Shown: positions 20,301-28,484 of the stretch, one piece after another
Layout of the letters: every line of letters begins with the position of its first letter
How positions within the stretch are numbered: the stretch's first letter is position 1
NCBI RefSeq assembly: GCF_900090285.1
Contig: NZ_LT607754.1
Span: 6,474,001 to 6,538,000, forward strand
Origin: Micromonospora inositola
GTDB lineage: Bacteria; Actinomycetota; Actinomycetes; Mycobacteriales; Micromonosporaceae
Direction of reading: 5' to 3'
DNA length: 64,000 nucleotides
The notes under the pieces: generated by a model
What the model was told of the DNA's origin: nothing
The model's input: only the letters and a program-made list of their open reading frames with translations
Database searches by the model: none
Position numbers and translations under genes: made by a program

Positions 20301-20956
20301 GCGGCGGTGTCGTTGGCGGTGCGCAGCGGCACCGACCGGCAGCTCGGGCTGGCTGGGGTGGTCATCGCGCATTCCGGCACCTGCCACAATCGCAGGCGCG
20401 ACGCCCACGAGCCGCCTGCGGCGTACCGGAAGGAGTCGTAGTCGACCGACACCTTCGCCACGCCGGTCGGTGCGCCCTGCGGGGCGGTCACCTTAAGCAC
20501 CAGGCCGTCGCGCCATGCCTGCGGGAGGCTTGCCCGGTCCACGATCTTCACGTCGAGCTGGGAGAGCCGCTCGCCGGCCTTGCCGGTGCCCCGGTCGACC
20601 CAGACCGGCAGGGAGCCTGCCTGCACGCCCCGGCTCCTGGCCGTACGCGCTCTGGCCGGAGCGAGGTCGACCCGGGCGGCCGCCGCCGCGGGCCACTCGG
20701 GGGCCTGCGTGGGACCGGACTTCACCCGGTTCTGCTGCCATGCCTTACCAGCGGCGACCGGGCCGCCGTCATGGTCCAACTTCTCCGCCGGCGGCTTCGA
20801 CGGCCGGCGGGGCGGCGCCGCCTGCGCCGGCACGTACGGCACCAGCGACAGCACCAACGACGCGACCACCGAACCGACCAGCGTCAACCGCCGACCACCC
20901 GTACCAAGAAGACTCCGACGCACCCGCCGTAGGCCGCGCACAGACCGTGCCGACAT
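14309..20956 (-). CDS. secreted RHS-repeat polymorphic toxin
   Basis: A 2215-residue protein from ATG 20956. Residues 1-47 are a signal peptide (LVGSVVASLVLSLVPYV, then AQA). An SpvB-like N-terminal region follows, with ALSYSSSAVDGRSEVTNNQP. Then comes a long series of RHS/YD repeats (YDALGRVVKVW, YDQLGRKTQLR, YDATGNTTC). The RHS core ends near residue 1893 with RQYDQVLGRFISVDPV and SDPTGRN. The remaining 320 residues hold Gly/Ala-rich hydrophobic segments (about 1945-2060) and a C-terminal tip of roughly 100 residues with GVIGQGNHRAMQLIERAG. In this family the shell encapsulates and releases the C-terminal toxin. The tip's activity was not recognised; a ParB-like fold is only a guess from GNHR. 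The partner is the small gene coupled at its 3' end. Confidence 0.9.
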   Translation of the reverse strand: MSARSVRGLRRVRRSLLGTGGRRLTLVGSVVASLVLSLVPYVPAQAAPPRRPSKPPAEKLDHDGGPVAAGKAWQQNRVKSGPTQAPEWPAAAAARVDLAPARARTARSRGVQAGSLPVWVDRGTGKAGERLSQLDVKIVDRASLPQAWRDGLVLKVTAPQGAPTGVAKVSVDYDSFRYAAGGSWASRLRLWQVPECAMTTPASPSCRSVPLRTANDTAAGVATADVSVTSAPAAAAGSGSLLMLAAGSSGSDGDFGATGLAPSSTWSSGGSAGDFSWSYPLRIPPATGPAPSIALSYSSSAVDGRSEVTNNQPSWIGEGFDYSSGYIERRYVPCADDLKNGANNTASSGDQCWRSDNATMSLNGQGGELVFQAGKGWHSRAEDGSKIEKLTGATNGDAGDPNYGDVGEYWKVTTTDGTQYFFGLHNLPGETTGTNSTLTMPVFGNHTGEPCHQSTFTGSDCVQAWRWNLDYVVDVRGNTMSFWYGKETNKYARNATDSDDVTYDRAGYLTRIDYGTYDRTLATHGVTERNTTPYAQVVFDTDFRCFSNCGTEAAPVTANWKDTPWDQECKASATSCPQQYSPTFWTAKRLKKVTTRVWDTTKPTPAWQDVESWTLSHTFSATADSTHEGLWLDRIDHAGLVDGTINLPPVTFGAESLPNRVYTEHGTTDNWLRISSIVTETGAQIKVDYSRPECTAAIVDTLAPHTNTRRCYPVKVPDPADPTGQALITEWWHKYRVEHVAEDDVQLQGGHQSPTKHTWYEYVGSPAWHFDDDDGLTRPDRKTWGQWRGYAQVKTRVGDDGNPQTLAVTTFMRGMHGDKLSPTGGTRNVTVPASLGSETVYDEDQFAGQVREQVVYNGVDTKPVSKTVNVPWRSSATASRTINGDLVEARFVNTQTTYGATALGVDGSRGWRTSRGTTSFDNTYGTLNWSQDDGDISKTGDEKCVTYTYNRNLGKNLTQLVKQTTTTALACGTSPTSADDVISDARTYYDDATSVDATPKFGSTTKTEQLKDWIAGTGTVWQTTSQATYDYAGRQQTSTDIKGNVTTTAYTPAVGGPVTKVTSTNQLSWQSVVESNPYWGSATKATDPNGKITSEVDYDALGRVVKVWTQGWTRAANPTQPSAQYAYTFAPNRDNYPYVTTQSLNPDGNYLTSYQILDGLLRPRQTQSLSAGGSGDRVVTDTIYDEYGRAAASYGVHAELGAPSGALWWEPEWSLPAVSKVVFDQASRPTNGILLAGDNITNLVEKSRTVTSYEGDLTKVTPPDGGTPTTTVTDIEGRTVALRQHTTTSGVNGAYLETTYAFNRKGQPTKTTDSAGNEWVNEYDVKGRLWRTTDPDKGTTTSTFYDDDALQKTVDARGETLWYVYDQLGRKTQLRDDSATGRLRAEWKYDTLYSGQGGFKGQLTQSIRYEYDSAGTASAYKWQVRNFNERYQPRGVNYVIPPVETGLNATYIYAYEYSQFTGAPTSISYPAGGGLVTEQLTTDYDATTGMPVRLDTSLTGSAGTIATATYTAYGERKSSIYQVPGSSNFAQDIVYRDEATRRVDRVTVERSTVDGTVADRNYDYKAAGSIKSIADTPEVGQADVQCFRDDALGRLKTAWTPKTGVSCDTDPILENLGGPAPYWQDWTVDDTGTRRIETSHTSSGETTRNYLVPDGGQNVVRPHAVTQMSTDAPGQPTVVAKYEYDATGNTTCRPSGTTANDCGTAKTGSQTLTWDAEGELATVSNAGNAIETNIYDADGVRLIRRDVSGTTLYLPGQEIRREGTVNTGTRYYNFAGVTCASRKAGSAATDLTWLYDDHQGTQQIAINAGTQNMTIRRQTPYGGSRDSNTAWVNGKGFVGGDVDPTNLVNIGARQYDQVLGRFISVDPVMDLSDPQQWNAYSYANNSPITLSDPTGRNPFDAQWDGPPPSKHSQQNMENAYGTPEYNSSTRPPSPEDIVAAQQAHQRQEAEHKQRECQASFWCRHAGAVGAVAGIAVGVIVGGACTAASFGVGAVGCAAIGGFLGGAVGSLTTNLLDADEESGWQLTGEALVGGLFGAALGAGGALLGAAAFGAGVAITSGMGLKAAGQMAMAGMRSSLAGTGGGIGALRNGANDTYLGRRLMGRPMEPWRGNRALHRQLGGRSPEPNATVRDLLDMTPGNGSISYKAASAGGRSDADLMASVFSPRDGQYIATWAGRPGVIGQGNHRAMQLIERAGNPNNREIQWDTRIFIHHVG

Positions 20957-21043
20957 GAGCTGTTCCTCTCCGACAACCGCTACAAAGCTTGAACATTCGA
21001 AAGGAGGCGACCGGCCGTTGCCGGACTGAGGCTGCGTTGGGTC

Positions 21044-21081
21044 CTCCTGCTCGGCCCGGCGGGAGCCGGGCCGAGCAGGAG
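21044..21081 (-). terminator. 17-bp hairpin between the LamG-lectin and RHS genes
   Basis: CTCCTGCTCGGCCCGGC (21044-21060) is perfectly complementary to 21065-21081 around a GGGA loop. Read on the minus strand it follows the stop of the LamG-lectin gene (21099). It would act as a terminator or attenuator upstream of the RHS gene. There is no U-tract. Confidence 0.7.
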
Positions 21082-21098
21082 AAAGGCCTACCGCCGGG

Positions 21099-24000
21099 TC
21101 ACCGGCGCCAGAGGACCGTTCCGCCTGGATCGAGCAGAACCAGGTCGCCGTCGTCGCGCAGCACCAGTTGGCTCGCCGCTGTGGCCCAGGTCTTGGTGTC
21201 CCACAGCGGTGTGCTATCGCTGCTGTAGACGACCACGTTTCCGTCCGTCTGGAACCGGGTGTACGCCCCAGGATTGCCCCAGGTCCCGGTGTCCCAGATC
21301 GGGAAGCCCGCCTGGCTGAGCACGAGGTTGCCGTCGTCCTGCATCAGTAGTTGGTAGTTACCGACATCCGACCGCAGATACTGACCAGCAGTGAGGCTCT
21401 CGCCCTCGGCCAGGATGTTCGTGCCAGGGGTGGACGGAACCTGCGAGTTGTACCAGTCGAAGACGGCGGTGTCGGTCATCGCGCCCTGGAACACGGCGAC
21501 GTCGTCGATGCCGCCGACCCACTGGTCCACCATTTGGTCGTGCCACCACGTGCGGCCCACCAGCAGCGGCCCGTTCGACGCCATCGGCGTGAAGGTGAGG
21601 GGTTGAGTGCCTTCCAGGACGCCGTTGACGTAGAGGCGAATCTCCTTGCGGCCGGCGTCGTACACACCGGCCAGGTGTGTCCAGACCCCACTGGCGGCGG
21701 GATTCTCGGACTGCACACTCGCCGTGGACGTCGTCGTCACGTCCTCGTCACTGACAACGAACTGCCACTGGCCGGTATCGGACTTGAACTTCAACCAGGC
21801 GGCACTCTCGTGCACACCCCGCTGGGACAACGCAGTCCGCATCCCGTCCAGGCCCAGCATCACCCACGCCGACATGGTGAACGAATCGTCGGTGCGCACC
21901 ACCGGCGTGTCCTGCCACTCGGTGATCCCGTTGCCGTCGTCGTCGTTGGGGTCCAGCTTGATCGCGCTGCGCCCGTACTCCTGCGTGGCCTCGTTGTAAC
22001 CGTCGTCCGGGAAGTACTGGTAGTCCAACCAGAGACCCTGGCCGCCGCCGTACCCCGCAGCCACCTCGGAGCCCTTGGTCAGCGCCAACCAACGACCCCA
22101 CGCGGTCACCGAGTCCGGCGCCTCGCAGGTGTCCGTGAAGTCAGCGGTGTAGCAGGACACCGCCGCCTCGAAGTCCCAGTCGCCCACCCGCACCGGGGAC
22201 ACGATGCCGGGCTCGTTGAACCCGCTCGATCCGGGCTCGGTGGCGAGCTGGCCGGTGAAGTCGTGCGGCACCAGCACCCGATCGAAGGCCTGTACATCGG
22301 CGATGGAGCCGTTCCACCACTTGTCCTCAGCCCCGCCGACGAAGCCGCGCCCCACCGCGAAGACACCGGTGGCCTGCCACGGCGTGCTCGGCCCGGCCGA
22401 CTCCATGGCGAGTTCACCGTTGACGTAGAGGCGGATCTTCCCGGCCGGCTTGTCGTAGACGCCCGCCAGGTGCATCCACTGGCCGAGTTCCGTCGACGCG
22501 ATGCTCTTGGTCGCGGCCCGCGTGGTGCTGGACTGAGCCGAGCTGTCCTTCATCGAGAACGACCACTTGGCGACAGCCGGCGAGCCGACCATCCGGGTAC
22601 CCAGCAGGAACCCGGCGGCGTCGGTACCGTCCTGGGTCAACGCGACCGTGTCGGCGGTCGGCATCGCCGTCAGCCGCACCCAGGCGGCCACGCTGAACGA
22701 TCCGGTGGTGGACACCAGGCTTGGTGTGGTCGCCGCCGACGAGGTGCCGTTGAAGGTGGCGGTCTGCCCACCGACCATGCGTACGTTGCTGGGCCAGCTG
22801 ACGTTCGTCGCGGTCAGCGGGGAGTTGACCGGGGCGGGTTCACCGTCGGCCAACGCGGCCGCCTGGTTGATGCCCGGGTACGTCTCCAGGCCCCACTTGG
22901 CGATCGGTCCGGAGGGGTGCCGGACGTTGAACTCGACCGACCCGTTGCCCTCGTTCAACGTGCCGTCGATGGCCTTCACATAGAGCACATTGGTGCCGAA
23001 GCTCAGGGCGGTCAGGTCGACCTCGGCGTACTTCGGGCTGGTGCCCTGGGCCGCCACCTCCTTCGTCGCGGCGTCCCAGCCGTACCGGAACTTGGTGACG
23101 TCGGTCGCCGTCGACTCGATCCGGACCCGGCCCGTCATGCCCGGCCCGGCGGGCACGGTGACCATCCGGGCCGTCACCGGCGGCCGGGTGGTGTCGGCGG
23201 CGAACTGGCACCACACCGACCAGGAGCCGGTGATGTTGTACGGGCTCTTGTCGGTGCCCCTCGCACGGAAGGCGTAGGTCTTGCCGCTGACGACCGATAC
23301 CGCGGCGCTGGTCGTCCGGGTGTTCGGACTGATGCCGCTCTTGGCCGGCGGTGGGGTCTTCCGGGTCGGGTACGTGTCGGTGACGGTGCTGATGCCGCCG
23401 CTGGGCACCTCGATCCATTCCCAGGAGGCCGTCAGCGAGTCCGACGGGTCGCCGTCCGGGAACACCGCCGAGAAGGTCGGGCTCAGCGTGCCCACGGTCA
23501 GGATGCCGGAAGTGGGGCAGGCCACCTGGGCCACCTGGAGGCCGTTGGGCGCACCGGGCTTGGTGTCGTAGTCGACGATCAGCTTCGCGTCGCCCGGGTG
23601 GAACTTCTTCCACCGATCCTGGGTCGACTCACCCGACCCGTCCGCGGCACGCGCGGTGAAGCCGACGGTGAACGTGTTCCAGTTACCGGTCGCGGCGGCC
23701 TGAACCTGGCTGGTCACCGTCGTGCCGGAGAAGTTCATGATCATGTCGGGCTGGATGGAGGAGCAGCCCCCGGCCTCGTTCGCATGACCCGACGCGTCAT
23801 CCAGGAACTTGGACAGGCTCATGCTCGACCAGCTGGCCTTCGGCGTCGCGTTGATCGCCGGCGTCAGGTACATGGAGGCGACCGTGCTGCCGCACGACCA
23901 CGAGTGATCCAGGTTCATCTGCACATACGCCGACTCGATGTGCTTACCCTTCAGCGACACACCGTTCGCGGTCGTCGGGAACTCGAAGAACGACCGGTAC

Positions 24001-25073
24001 AGCGCTCCGGTGTCCGGGTTCAGGCCGACCCGCGCCACGGTGTAGTCGGTGTTCGAGGAGCCGTTGTTGGTGGCGTACGCCCACTTCGTCTTGTACACCG
24101 ACCAGGCGGGGTCGACGAAGAGCGGGAACACGGCGTCCGGCGCGTTCAGCAGCTTCGCGTCCGGGCGCAGCACGAGATCGCGGCCGGCGACCTCCACGGC
24201 CACCGCGGCGAGCCGCGCCGCATCACCGGCGGCCGCGGCGGTGGACCGCGAGGCGGCCTCCCCCGCCCGCAGGGCCGCCGACCCGGCGCCTCCCGTGCTC
24301 GTCCGCGAGTCCCACATGACCGCCGACTCCGACGAGGCGAGCACGTTCCTGCCGACCATCGCGCGCAGCCGGCCGTCCGGGCCGGCGCTCACCGCGGCGT
24401 CGCCGCCGAGGCCGAACCGCACCTCGCGCACCGCTGGGTTCGCCGCCGCCTTCGCCGACTTGACCTTCAGCGCATGGGTGAAGCCGGTCGGCGTGGCGCG
24501 CACCACGAGGTCGACGTCGGCGAGCACGTCGGCGTAGGTGGCCGAGTCACCCGAGACGGTGGGGACCGGCAGCGGTCCACCCGGCCACGACATCGTCATC
24601 GTCCTGCCGCTGCGGCGCAGCGTCACCAGCGGACCCGTGCCGCCGCCGGAGAACGTCACGTCGGCCACCGACACCGACGGCCGCCAGGACCCGTCCCCGT
24701 CGCGGGCAAGATCGAGGTCGACGTCCGCCCAGCGGCCGGCCTTGCGGGTGCGCTGCGGGACCACCGACGCCTCGTACCGCAGGCGGCCGTCCGGCTGCGC
24801 GACCACCTGCGCCAGTTCGGTGCGCGTGCCGTCCACCACCACGGGCTCACCGCAGGAGGCGGCCAGCGCCAACGCCCCCGCTTCCGAACCCGCCACACCG
24901 GTACACGCCGGGGCTGCCGCAGCAGGACCCGACCCCGGTACCGCAATCGCGGTGACGGCCACGGAAGCCGCCACCCATCCAGCTAGCCCACGACGCCATC
25001 GACGGCTCACGGCCCACCCAATCGATCTTCCGAGAAGTAGTGGCAGGGACGATAGGGAGTGCGCCGGTTCCAC
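21099..25073 (-). CDS. large secreted protein with two LamG domains and a bulb-type lectin domain
   Basis: 1324 residues if started at GTG 25073; GTG 25010 (VSRRWRRGLAGWVAAS) is an equally good start for the signal peptide that ends near GPAAAA. After a beta-rich N-terminal region come two LamG-like jelly rolls. Each ends with the hallmark HLAGVYD...IRLYVNG pattern (near residues 850 and 1150). The C-terminal 100 residues form a bulb-lectin (mannose-binding) triad with LLMQDDGNLVLS, FQTDGNVVVYS and LVLRDDGDLVLL. The first two fit the QxDxNxVxY consensus; the third has D for N. The gene directly precedes the RHS gene on the same strand with a 142-bp gap. Such LamG proteins often accompany RHS genes in actinobacteria and may act in adhesion or toxin presentation (inference). 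Confidence 0.85.
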   Translation of the reverse strand: MEPAHSLSSLPLLLGRSIGWAVSRRWRRGLAGWVAASVAVTAIAVPGSGPAAAAPACTGVAGSEAGALALAASCGEPVVVDGTRTELAQVVAQPDGRLRYEASVVPQRTRKAGRWADVDLDLARDGDGSWRPSVSVADVTFSGGGTGPLVTLRRSGRTMTMSWPGGPLPVPTVSGDSATYADVLADVDLVVRATPTGFTHALKVKSAKAAANPAVREVRFGLGGDAAVSAGPDGRLRAMVGRNVLASSESAVMWDSRTSTGGAGSAALRAGEAASRSTAAAAGDAARLAAVAVEVAGRDLVLRPDAKLLNAPDAVFPLFVDPAWSVYKTKWAYATNNGSSNTDYTVARVGLNPDTGALYRSFFEFPTTANGVSLKGKHIESAYVQMNLDHSWSCGSTVASMYLTPAINATPKASWSSMSLSKFLDDASGHANEAGGCSSIQPDMIMNFSGTTVTSQVQAAATGNWNTFTVGFTARAADGSGESTQDRWKKFHPGDAKLIVDYDTKPGAPNGLQVAQVACPTSGILTVGTLSPTFSAVFPDGDPSDSLTASWEWIEVPSGGISTVTDTYPTRKTPPPAKSGISPNTRTTSAAVSVVSGKTYAFRARGTDKSPYNITGSWSVWCQFAADTTRPPVTARMVTVPAGPGMTGRVRIESTATDVTKFRYGWDAATKEVAAQGTSPKYAEVDLTALSFGTNVLYVKAIDGTLNEGNGSVEFNVRHPSGPIAKWGLETYPGINQAAALADGEPAPVNSPLTATNVSWPSNVRMVGGQTATFNGTSSAATTPSLVSTTGSFSVAAWVRLTAMPTADTVALTQDGTDAAGFLLGTRMVGSPAVAKWSFSMKDSSAQSSTTRAATKSIASTELGQWMHLAGVYDKPAGKIRLYVNGELAMESAGPSTPWQATGVFAVGRGFVGGAEDKWWNGSIADVQAFDRVLVPHDFTGQLATEPGSSGFNEPGIVSPVRVGDWDFEAAVSCYTADFTDTCEAPDSVTAWGRWLALTKGSEVAAGYGGGQGLWLDYQYFPDDGYNEATQEYGRSAIKLDPNDDDGNGITEWQDTPVVRTDDSFTMSAWVMLGLDGMRTALSQRGVHESAAWLKFKSDTGQWQFVVSDEDVTTTSTASVQSENPAASGVWTHLAGVYDAGRKEIRLYVNGVLEGTQPLTFTPMASNGPLLVGRTWWHDQMVDQWVGGIDDVAVFQGAMTDTAVFDWYNSQVPSTPGTNILAEGESLTAGQYLRSDVGNYQLLMQDDGNLVLSQAGFPIWDTGTWGNPGAYTRFQTDGNVVVYSSDSTPLWDTKTWATAASQLVLRDDGDLVLLDPGGTVLWRR

Positions 25074-25404
25074 CGCTGTCCCTTGCAGACACCTTCACCG
25101 AACGCCAGATCTTGTTACATCGACTAATCGACATGCTTTAAGTCGGTCGACCTGGGCGCATCACGGAAGGTGAAGCACTGAGCAGCAGATGTGACTTGAA
25201 TCACAGACAGCCCGCTTGTGTACCGGAACGCCGAAAGGTGCCGATCCTGCCAATCGCCCGCTTACAGCTGATCAAGCCACACCCGTCCCGAATGCCGCCG
25301 GGATATCCGGCGTCCACCCTGCGCAGGCCCGTCAGTCCGCGCCCCACCACCACCCGGGCCGGGCCATATCATTCAGCTTCCGCTACCGCTCGACGACCAG
25401 AAGG
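25074..25404. other. divergent intergenic region
   Basis: Lies between the leftward LamG-lectin/RHS operon and the rightward GRAM-like gene, so it should hold both promoters. A good ribosome binding site (AGAAGG) is seen at its right edge for the 25405 start. No clear operator or riboswitch is visible. Short frames here look like shadows. Confidence 0.4.
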
Positions 25405-25710
25405 ATGTCGATGACCAGCGACGACAAGGTGGTGCTCCGAGCCATGGCGAACCTCTGGCGCGGAGCGGAGTCCGTGGGTGGCCGACTGACCCTCACCGAT
25501 CGATATCTGTCATTCCGGGCGCACGCGCTGAACCTGCAGACCGCACCTCTCGACATCCCGCTCTCGGACATCGCCGGCACGCGTCGCTACCGCAACATGG
25601 GACTGGTACCGAACGGGCTGGCGGTGACCACCCGGTCGGGCACCGAGTACCGGTTCGTGGTGCGCAAACGCGACCGGTGGATCGACCGGATCGCCGAACT
25701 GACCTCGTAG
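25405..25710 (+). CDS. GRAM/PH-like domain protein
   Basis: A 101-residue protein from ATG 25405, preceded by AGAAGG. The whole chain fits a GRAM/PH-like fold: a first strand with LRAMANLWRGAESVGGRLTL, then DRYLSFRAHALNLQ, DIPLSDIAGTRRYRNMGLVP, NGLAVTTRSGTEYRFVVRKR and a terminal helix. Such domains bind lipids or peptides; bacterial stand-alone versions are uncharacterised. No signal peptide. Confidence 0.75.
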   Translation: MSMTSDDKVVLRAMANLWRGAESVGGRLTLTDRYLSFRAHALNLQTAPLDIPLSDIAGTRRYRNMGLVPNGLAVTTRSGTEYRFVVRKRDRWIDRIAELTS

Positions 25711-25749
25711 TCACCGCCCCGACCGGACTCGTCCCGGGCCGCGGCCGGG

Positions 25750-26112
25750 TCACTTCAACCCGGCTGCCGCGTCCCGCAGGTGGACGAGGAACCGCTGCAC
25801 CGCGGGCGGCCGGCTCCGCCCGGCCACGGTGGCGGCGAAGACCCGCCGGGCCGAGACGTCGTCGCGGTGCAGGCGGAGCAGGGCGAGGTCGGGCGGAGTG
25901 GCCCGGACGGCGAGCGCGGGCACCAAGGCGACCCCCAACCCGGCCGCGACGCAGCCGAGCTTGCCGGTCCACTCGGCCGCCACGATGTCGACGCGCGGCG
26001 TGAACCCCGCCGGCAGGGTGGCCCGCAGCAGGGCCTCCTCACAGAGAGTGACTGAATGCTTGGGTCGTGAGGCGAGAAAGCCGCCGTCGGTCTGCCGGAC
26101 AAGGTCGTCCAC
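25750..26112 (-). pseudogene. LysR-type regulator, C-terminal fragment
   Basis: 120 codons covering the last part of a LysR substrate-binding domain: VDIVAAEWTGKLGCVAAGLG, VALVPALAVRATPPDLALLR, then RVFAATVAGRSRPPAVQRFL. The N-terminal winged helix and first half of the effector domain are absent, and the frame begins abruptly at 26112. A 5'-truncated relic. Confidence 0.75.
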
Positions 26113-26204
26113 TTCCAGACATTGACAGCGGTCGCAGGCGCGATGATCATGTTGGGACGCTGCGACCGTACCGGGGCTCGCGGCCCAATCTCCGGAGGAC
26201 CTTC

Positions 26205-26948
26205 ATGGGTCGCGCTATGTCCACATTCGCCCTGGGTGTCACCGCTCTCACCGCCGCCGTGCTGGTGGACACCGCGCCCGCGTATGCAGCAACCGAGCAG
26301 CTGCGGCTCGACTTCGATGCCACACCAAGCGGGCAGGTCGAGCCCGGGCCGTGGACGTCCGGCTGCTTCGCCGATGTCGCCACCCCCGGCGACTCGGGGT
26401 GCATCGCGGTGAGCGACCCGGGCAGCATCTCCCGGGCGACCCGCCCCAACGGCACCGGCGCCAGCCCGGCGATCGCCTTCCCCGCCTCCGGCAGCGCCGT
26501 AATCCAGGTGCCGGACGCCGCCAACCTCAACCCCGGTACCCAGGACTTCACGGTCAGCGCGCTGGTGAAGATCGCCTCGAGCCAGGTGACCAGTGGGGCC
26601 AACCTGATGCAGAAGGGTTTCTTCGCCGACCCGGCCCAGTGGAAGCTCCAGCTCGACAACGGCACGCCGGGCTGCCGCATCGCCGGCACTGGTGCCAGCG
26701 GAGCAACCTCACTACTGCTCACTGCGGACGCCGCCATCGCCGACCAGGGCTGGACGTTCGTCCAGTGCAAGCGGCGCGGTGACGTGCTGAGCCTGATCGT
26801 CGGCGGCCAGGTGGTGAAGACCGGGGCCGGCGCCACCATGGACATCACCAGCACCGCGAAGGTCAACATTGGTGCCAAGGGCCCCGGCCTGACCAACAAC
26901 GACCAGTTCCGCGGGGAGATGGACAACGCCCTCTTCAGCGTCGGTTGA
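26205..26948 (+). CDS. secreted LamG-like (concanavalin-type) protein
   Basis: About 247 residues from ATG 26205 (MGRAMSTFALGVTALTAAVL), with TCCGGAGGAC as ribosome binding site. The signal peptide is cut near AYAATEQ. The mature part is a jelly-roll of the LamG/concanavalin class, with LRLDFDATPSGQVEPGPW, QDFTVSALVKIASSQV, WTFVQCKRRGDVLSLIVGG and a closing DNALFSVG. Members of this group bind or present glycans, but no catalytic residues can be named. It converges with the beta-helix gene across a hairpin terminator. Confidence 0.8.
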   Translation: MGRAMSTFALGVTALTAAVLVDTAPAYAATEQLRLDFDATPSGQVEPGPWTSGCFADVATPGDSGCIAVSDPGSISRATRPNGTGASPAIAFPASGSAVIQVPDAANLNPGTQDFTVSALVKIASSQVTSGANLMQKGFFADPAQWKLQLDNGTPGCRIAGTGASGATSLLLTADAAIADQGWTFVQCKRRGDVLSLIVGGQVVKTGAGATMDITSTAKVNIGAKGPGLTNNDQFRGEMDNALFSVG

Positions 26949-27139
26949 GGTTTCGTTGTGCTCGGTCGGCGGGCCCAGCGCCCGCCCACCGTTCGGCGTC
27001 AAGAGGACCTTGACGGCGTGCAGCGGCTCCCAAGGGGAAGTGCGCGATGAGGCCGTGGTGGGGATCCGGCGCGTGTATCCAGGGCAGGCCACTCCCGAAC
27101 CCCGAGCGAGCACCGATCACGGCAGGCGACACGAAACGG

Positions 27140-27170
27140 CTTTGGCCTGGTGTAGAACACCAGGCCAAAG
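27140..27170. terminator. bidirectional hairpin terminator
   Basis: CTTTGGCCTGGTGT and ACACCAGGCCAAAG form a perfect 14-bp stem around an AGA loop. It sits between the ends of two converging genes (26948 plus, 27312 minus) and can serve both strands. Confidence 0.85.
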
Positions 27171-27311
27171 ACCCTATGAAGTCATAACCACCCGGTCCGG
27201 TGAGTGCACGAGCAGTCCTTCCAGCCCGGTCGACGGATCCCGTTGAAGACCCATAGTCGGTCAGCCGAAGGGTCAGACCAGGCCGGGAGGACTCTCTCGC
27301 ACATCCTACTG

Positions 27312-28484
27312 TCAGCCGAGGACCGAGACCGACGAGTGTGTGCCGGCCGTGCCGCTGATCAGGCGCTGGAATGGCGCTGCCCGGCCCGCGCCGGTGACCA
27401 GCCGCACCGAGAGGTAGTCGGCGCCGCTGGCCAGGTACAGCGCGCACCGCATCCCGGCTCCGGAGACGAGCCAGGAGGCGCCGCCGCCGCTCCGCTGAAA
27501 GGCGCTGCCCTCTAGGCTCAGCGCGGACGTGGCGACGTAGAAGCCCGCCGAGTTGTCGTCGGTGCCGGTGCTGCCGACCCCGGTGGAGTCGGCGGTGCAA
27601 CCGGAAACCGTGCAGTTCGCGGCGACGATCTCGAATCCGTTGCCCACGGTGTCCTGGGCCTCGCAGCCCACGACCGTGGCGCGGGCGGATTCGAGTCGGA
27701 ACGCTGGCTTCGGCGCCCCCGGGGCGCCGGTGCCGTACGCCTTGCTGCCCCAGACCTTGATGTTGCCGCCGCTGATCAGGTAGCCGCCGCCCGAGCAGCC
27801 CTGCGACGAGCAGCCGCTGACGAAGCCATCGGAGGACTGGAGGTTGTAGGCCCAGCCGCCCGAGTCCTCCACGCGACAGTCGGTCAGCTTGAACTCGCGC
27901 TGCCCGCCGGCATACGTGCCACCGAGGTAGATGCCGTCGCCGGTGGTCCGGGTGACGAAGACCCGGGTCACCCACGGCGCCGGATCCGGCCCGTACGTGG
28001 ACGGCGTGCTGTTCATCTGGAGGTTGATCCCGTTGGCCACCAGGTTCGCCGCGTCGAGGCCGATGTCGGTCACGCACTGGCGGGAGCCGGTGAAGGTGCC
28101 GGACGGAGTGGAGACCAGGGCCGACCCGCTGAAGCCCGAACCGGCGCGCAGCATCGTGACCAGCGGACCGGCACCGATCAGGGCCTGCTTGTCGTACAGC
28201 ATCACCGGCGCCTTGACGGTGTAAGTGCCCGGCGCGACGAAGACGGCTCGCTGGCTGGTGCTGCCCAGCGCAGCGTTGATGGCATCCTGGGCGCCGACGG
28301 TCGGGTCCACCTCATACGTGGCGCCAGAGCCTGCCGGACCGACCCACGGGATCGCGCCGGTGGACGCGAGAGCGGCGGCCTGGGCGGGCGTGATGCCGCC
28401 CAGCGCCGGCGCGGCGACGGCGGCGCCCGCCGTGACCGCCGCAGCCCGGAGCAAATGGCGCCGGTCGGAACGCTTGTCCTGCAT
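27312..28484 (-). CDS. secreted right-handed beta-helix protein with Tat signal
   Basis: About 390 residues from ATG 28484, with the strong ribosome binding site AGGAGG just upstream on the minus strand. The N-terminus MQDKRSDRRHLLRAAAVTAG is a twin-arginine type signal, cut near TPAQAA. Next is a pectate-lyase-like start (VGAQDAINAALGSTSQRAVF, then VAPGTYTVK). A ladder of coils follows: FKLTDCRVEDSGGWAYNLQS, VWGSKAYGTG, ATVVGCEAQDTVGNGFEI and CTVSGCTADSTG. This is a right-handed parallel beta-helix of the polysaccharide-lyase/hydrolase type. Catalytic residues cannot be assigned, so enzyme versus adhesin is open. Confidence 0.8.
   Translation of the reverse strand: MQDKRSDRRHLLRAAAVTAGAAVAAPALGGITPAQAAALASTGAIPWVGPAGSGATYEVDPTVGAQDAINAALGSTSQRAVFVAPGTYTVKAPVMLYDKQALIGAGPLVTMLRAGSGFSGSALVSTPSGTFTGSRQCVTDIGLDAANLVANGINLQMNSTPSTYGPDPAPWVTRVFVTRTTGDGIYLGGTYAGGQREFKLTDCRVEDSGGWAYNLQSSDGFVSGCSSQGCSGGGYLISGGNIKVWGSKAYGTGAPGAPKPAFRLESARATVVGCEAQDTVGNGFEIVAANCTVSGCTADSTGVGSTGTDDNSAGFYVATSALSLEGSAFQRSGGGASWLVSGAGMRCALYLASGADYLSVRLVTGAGRAAPFQRLISGTAGTHSSVSVLG

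Noticed and set aside
20956..25073. Considered an insecticidal Tc-type toxin complex because of SpvB and RHS features
   Set aside because: There is no TcA/TcB set; the signal peptide, YD repeats and coupled small gene fit a secreted RHS polymorphic toxin better.
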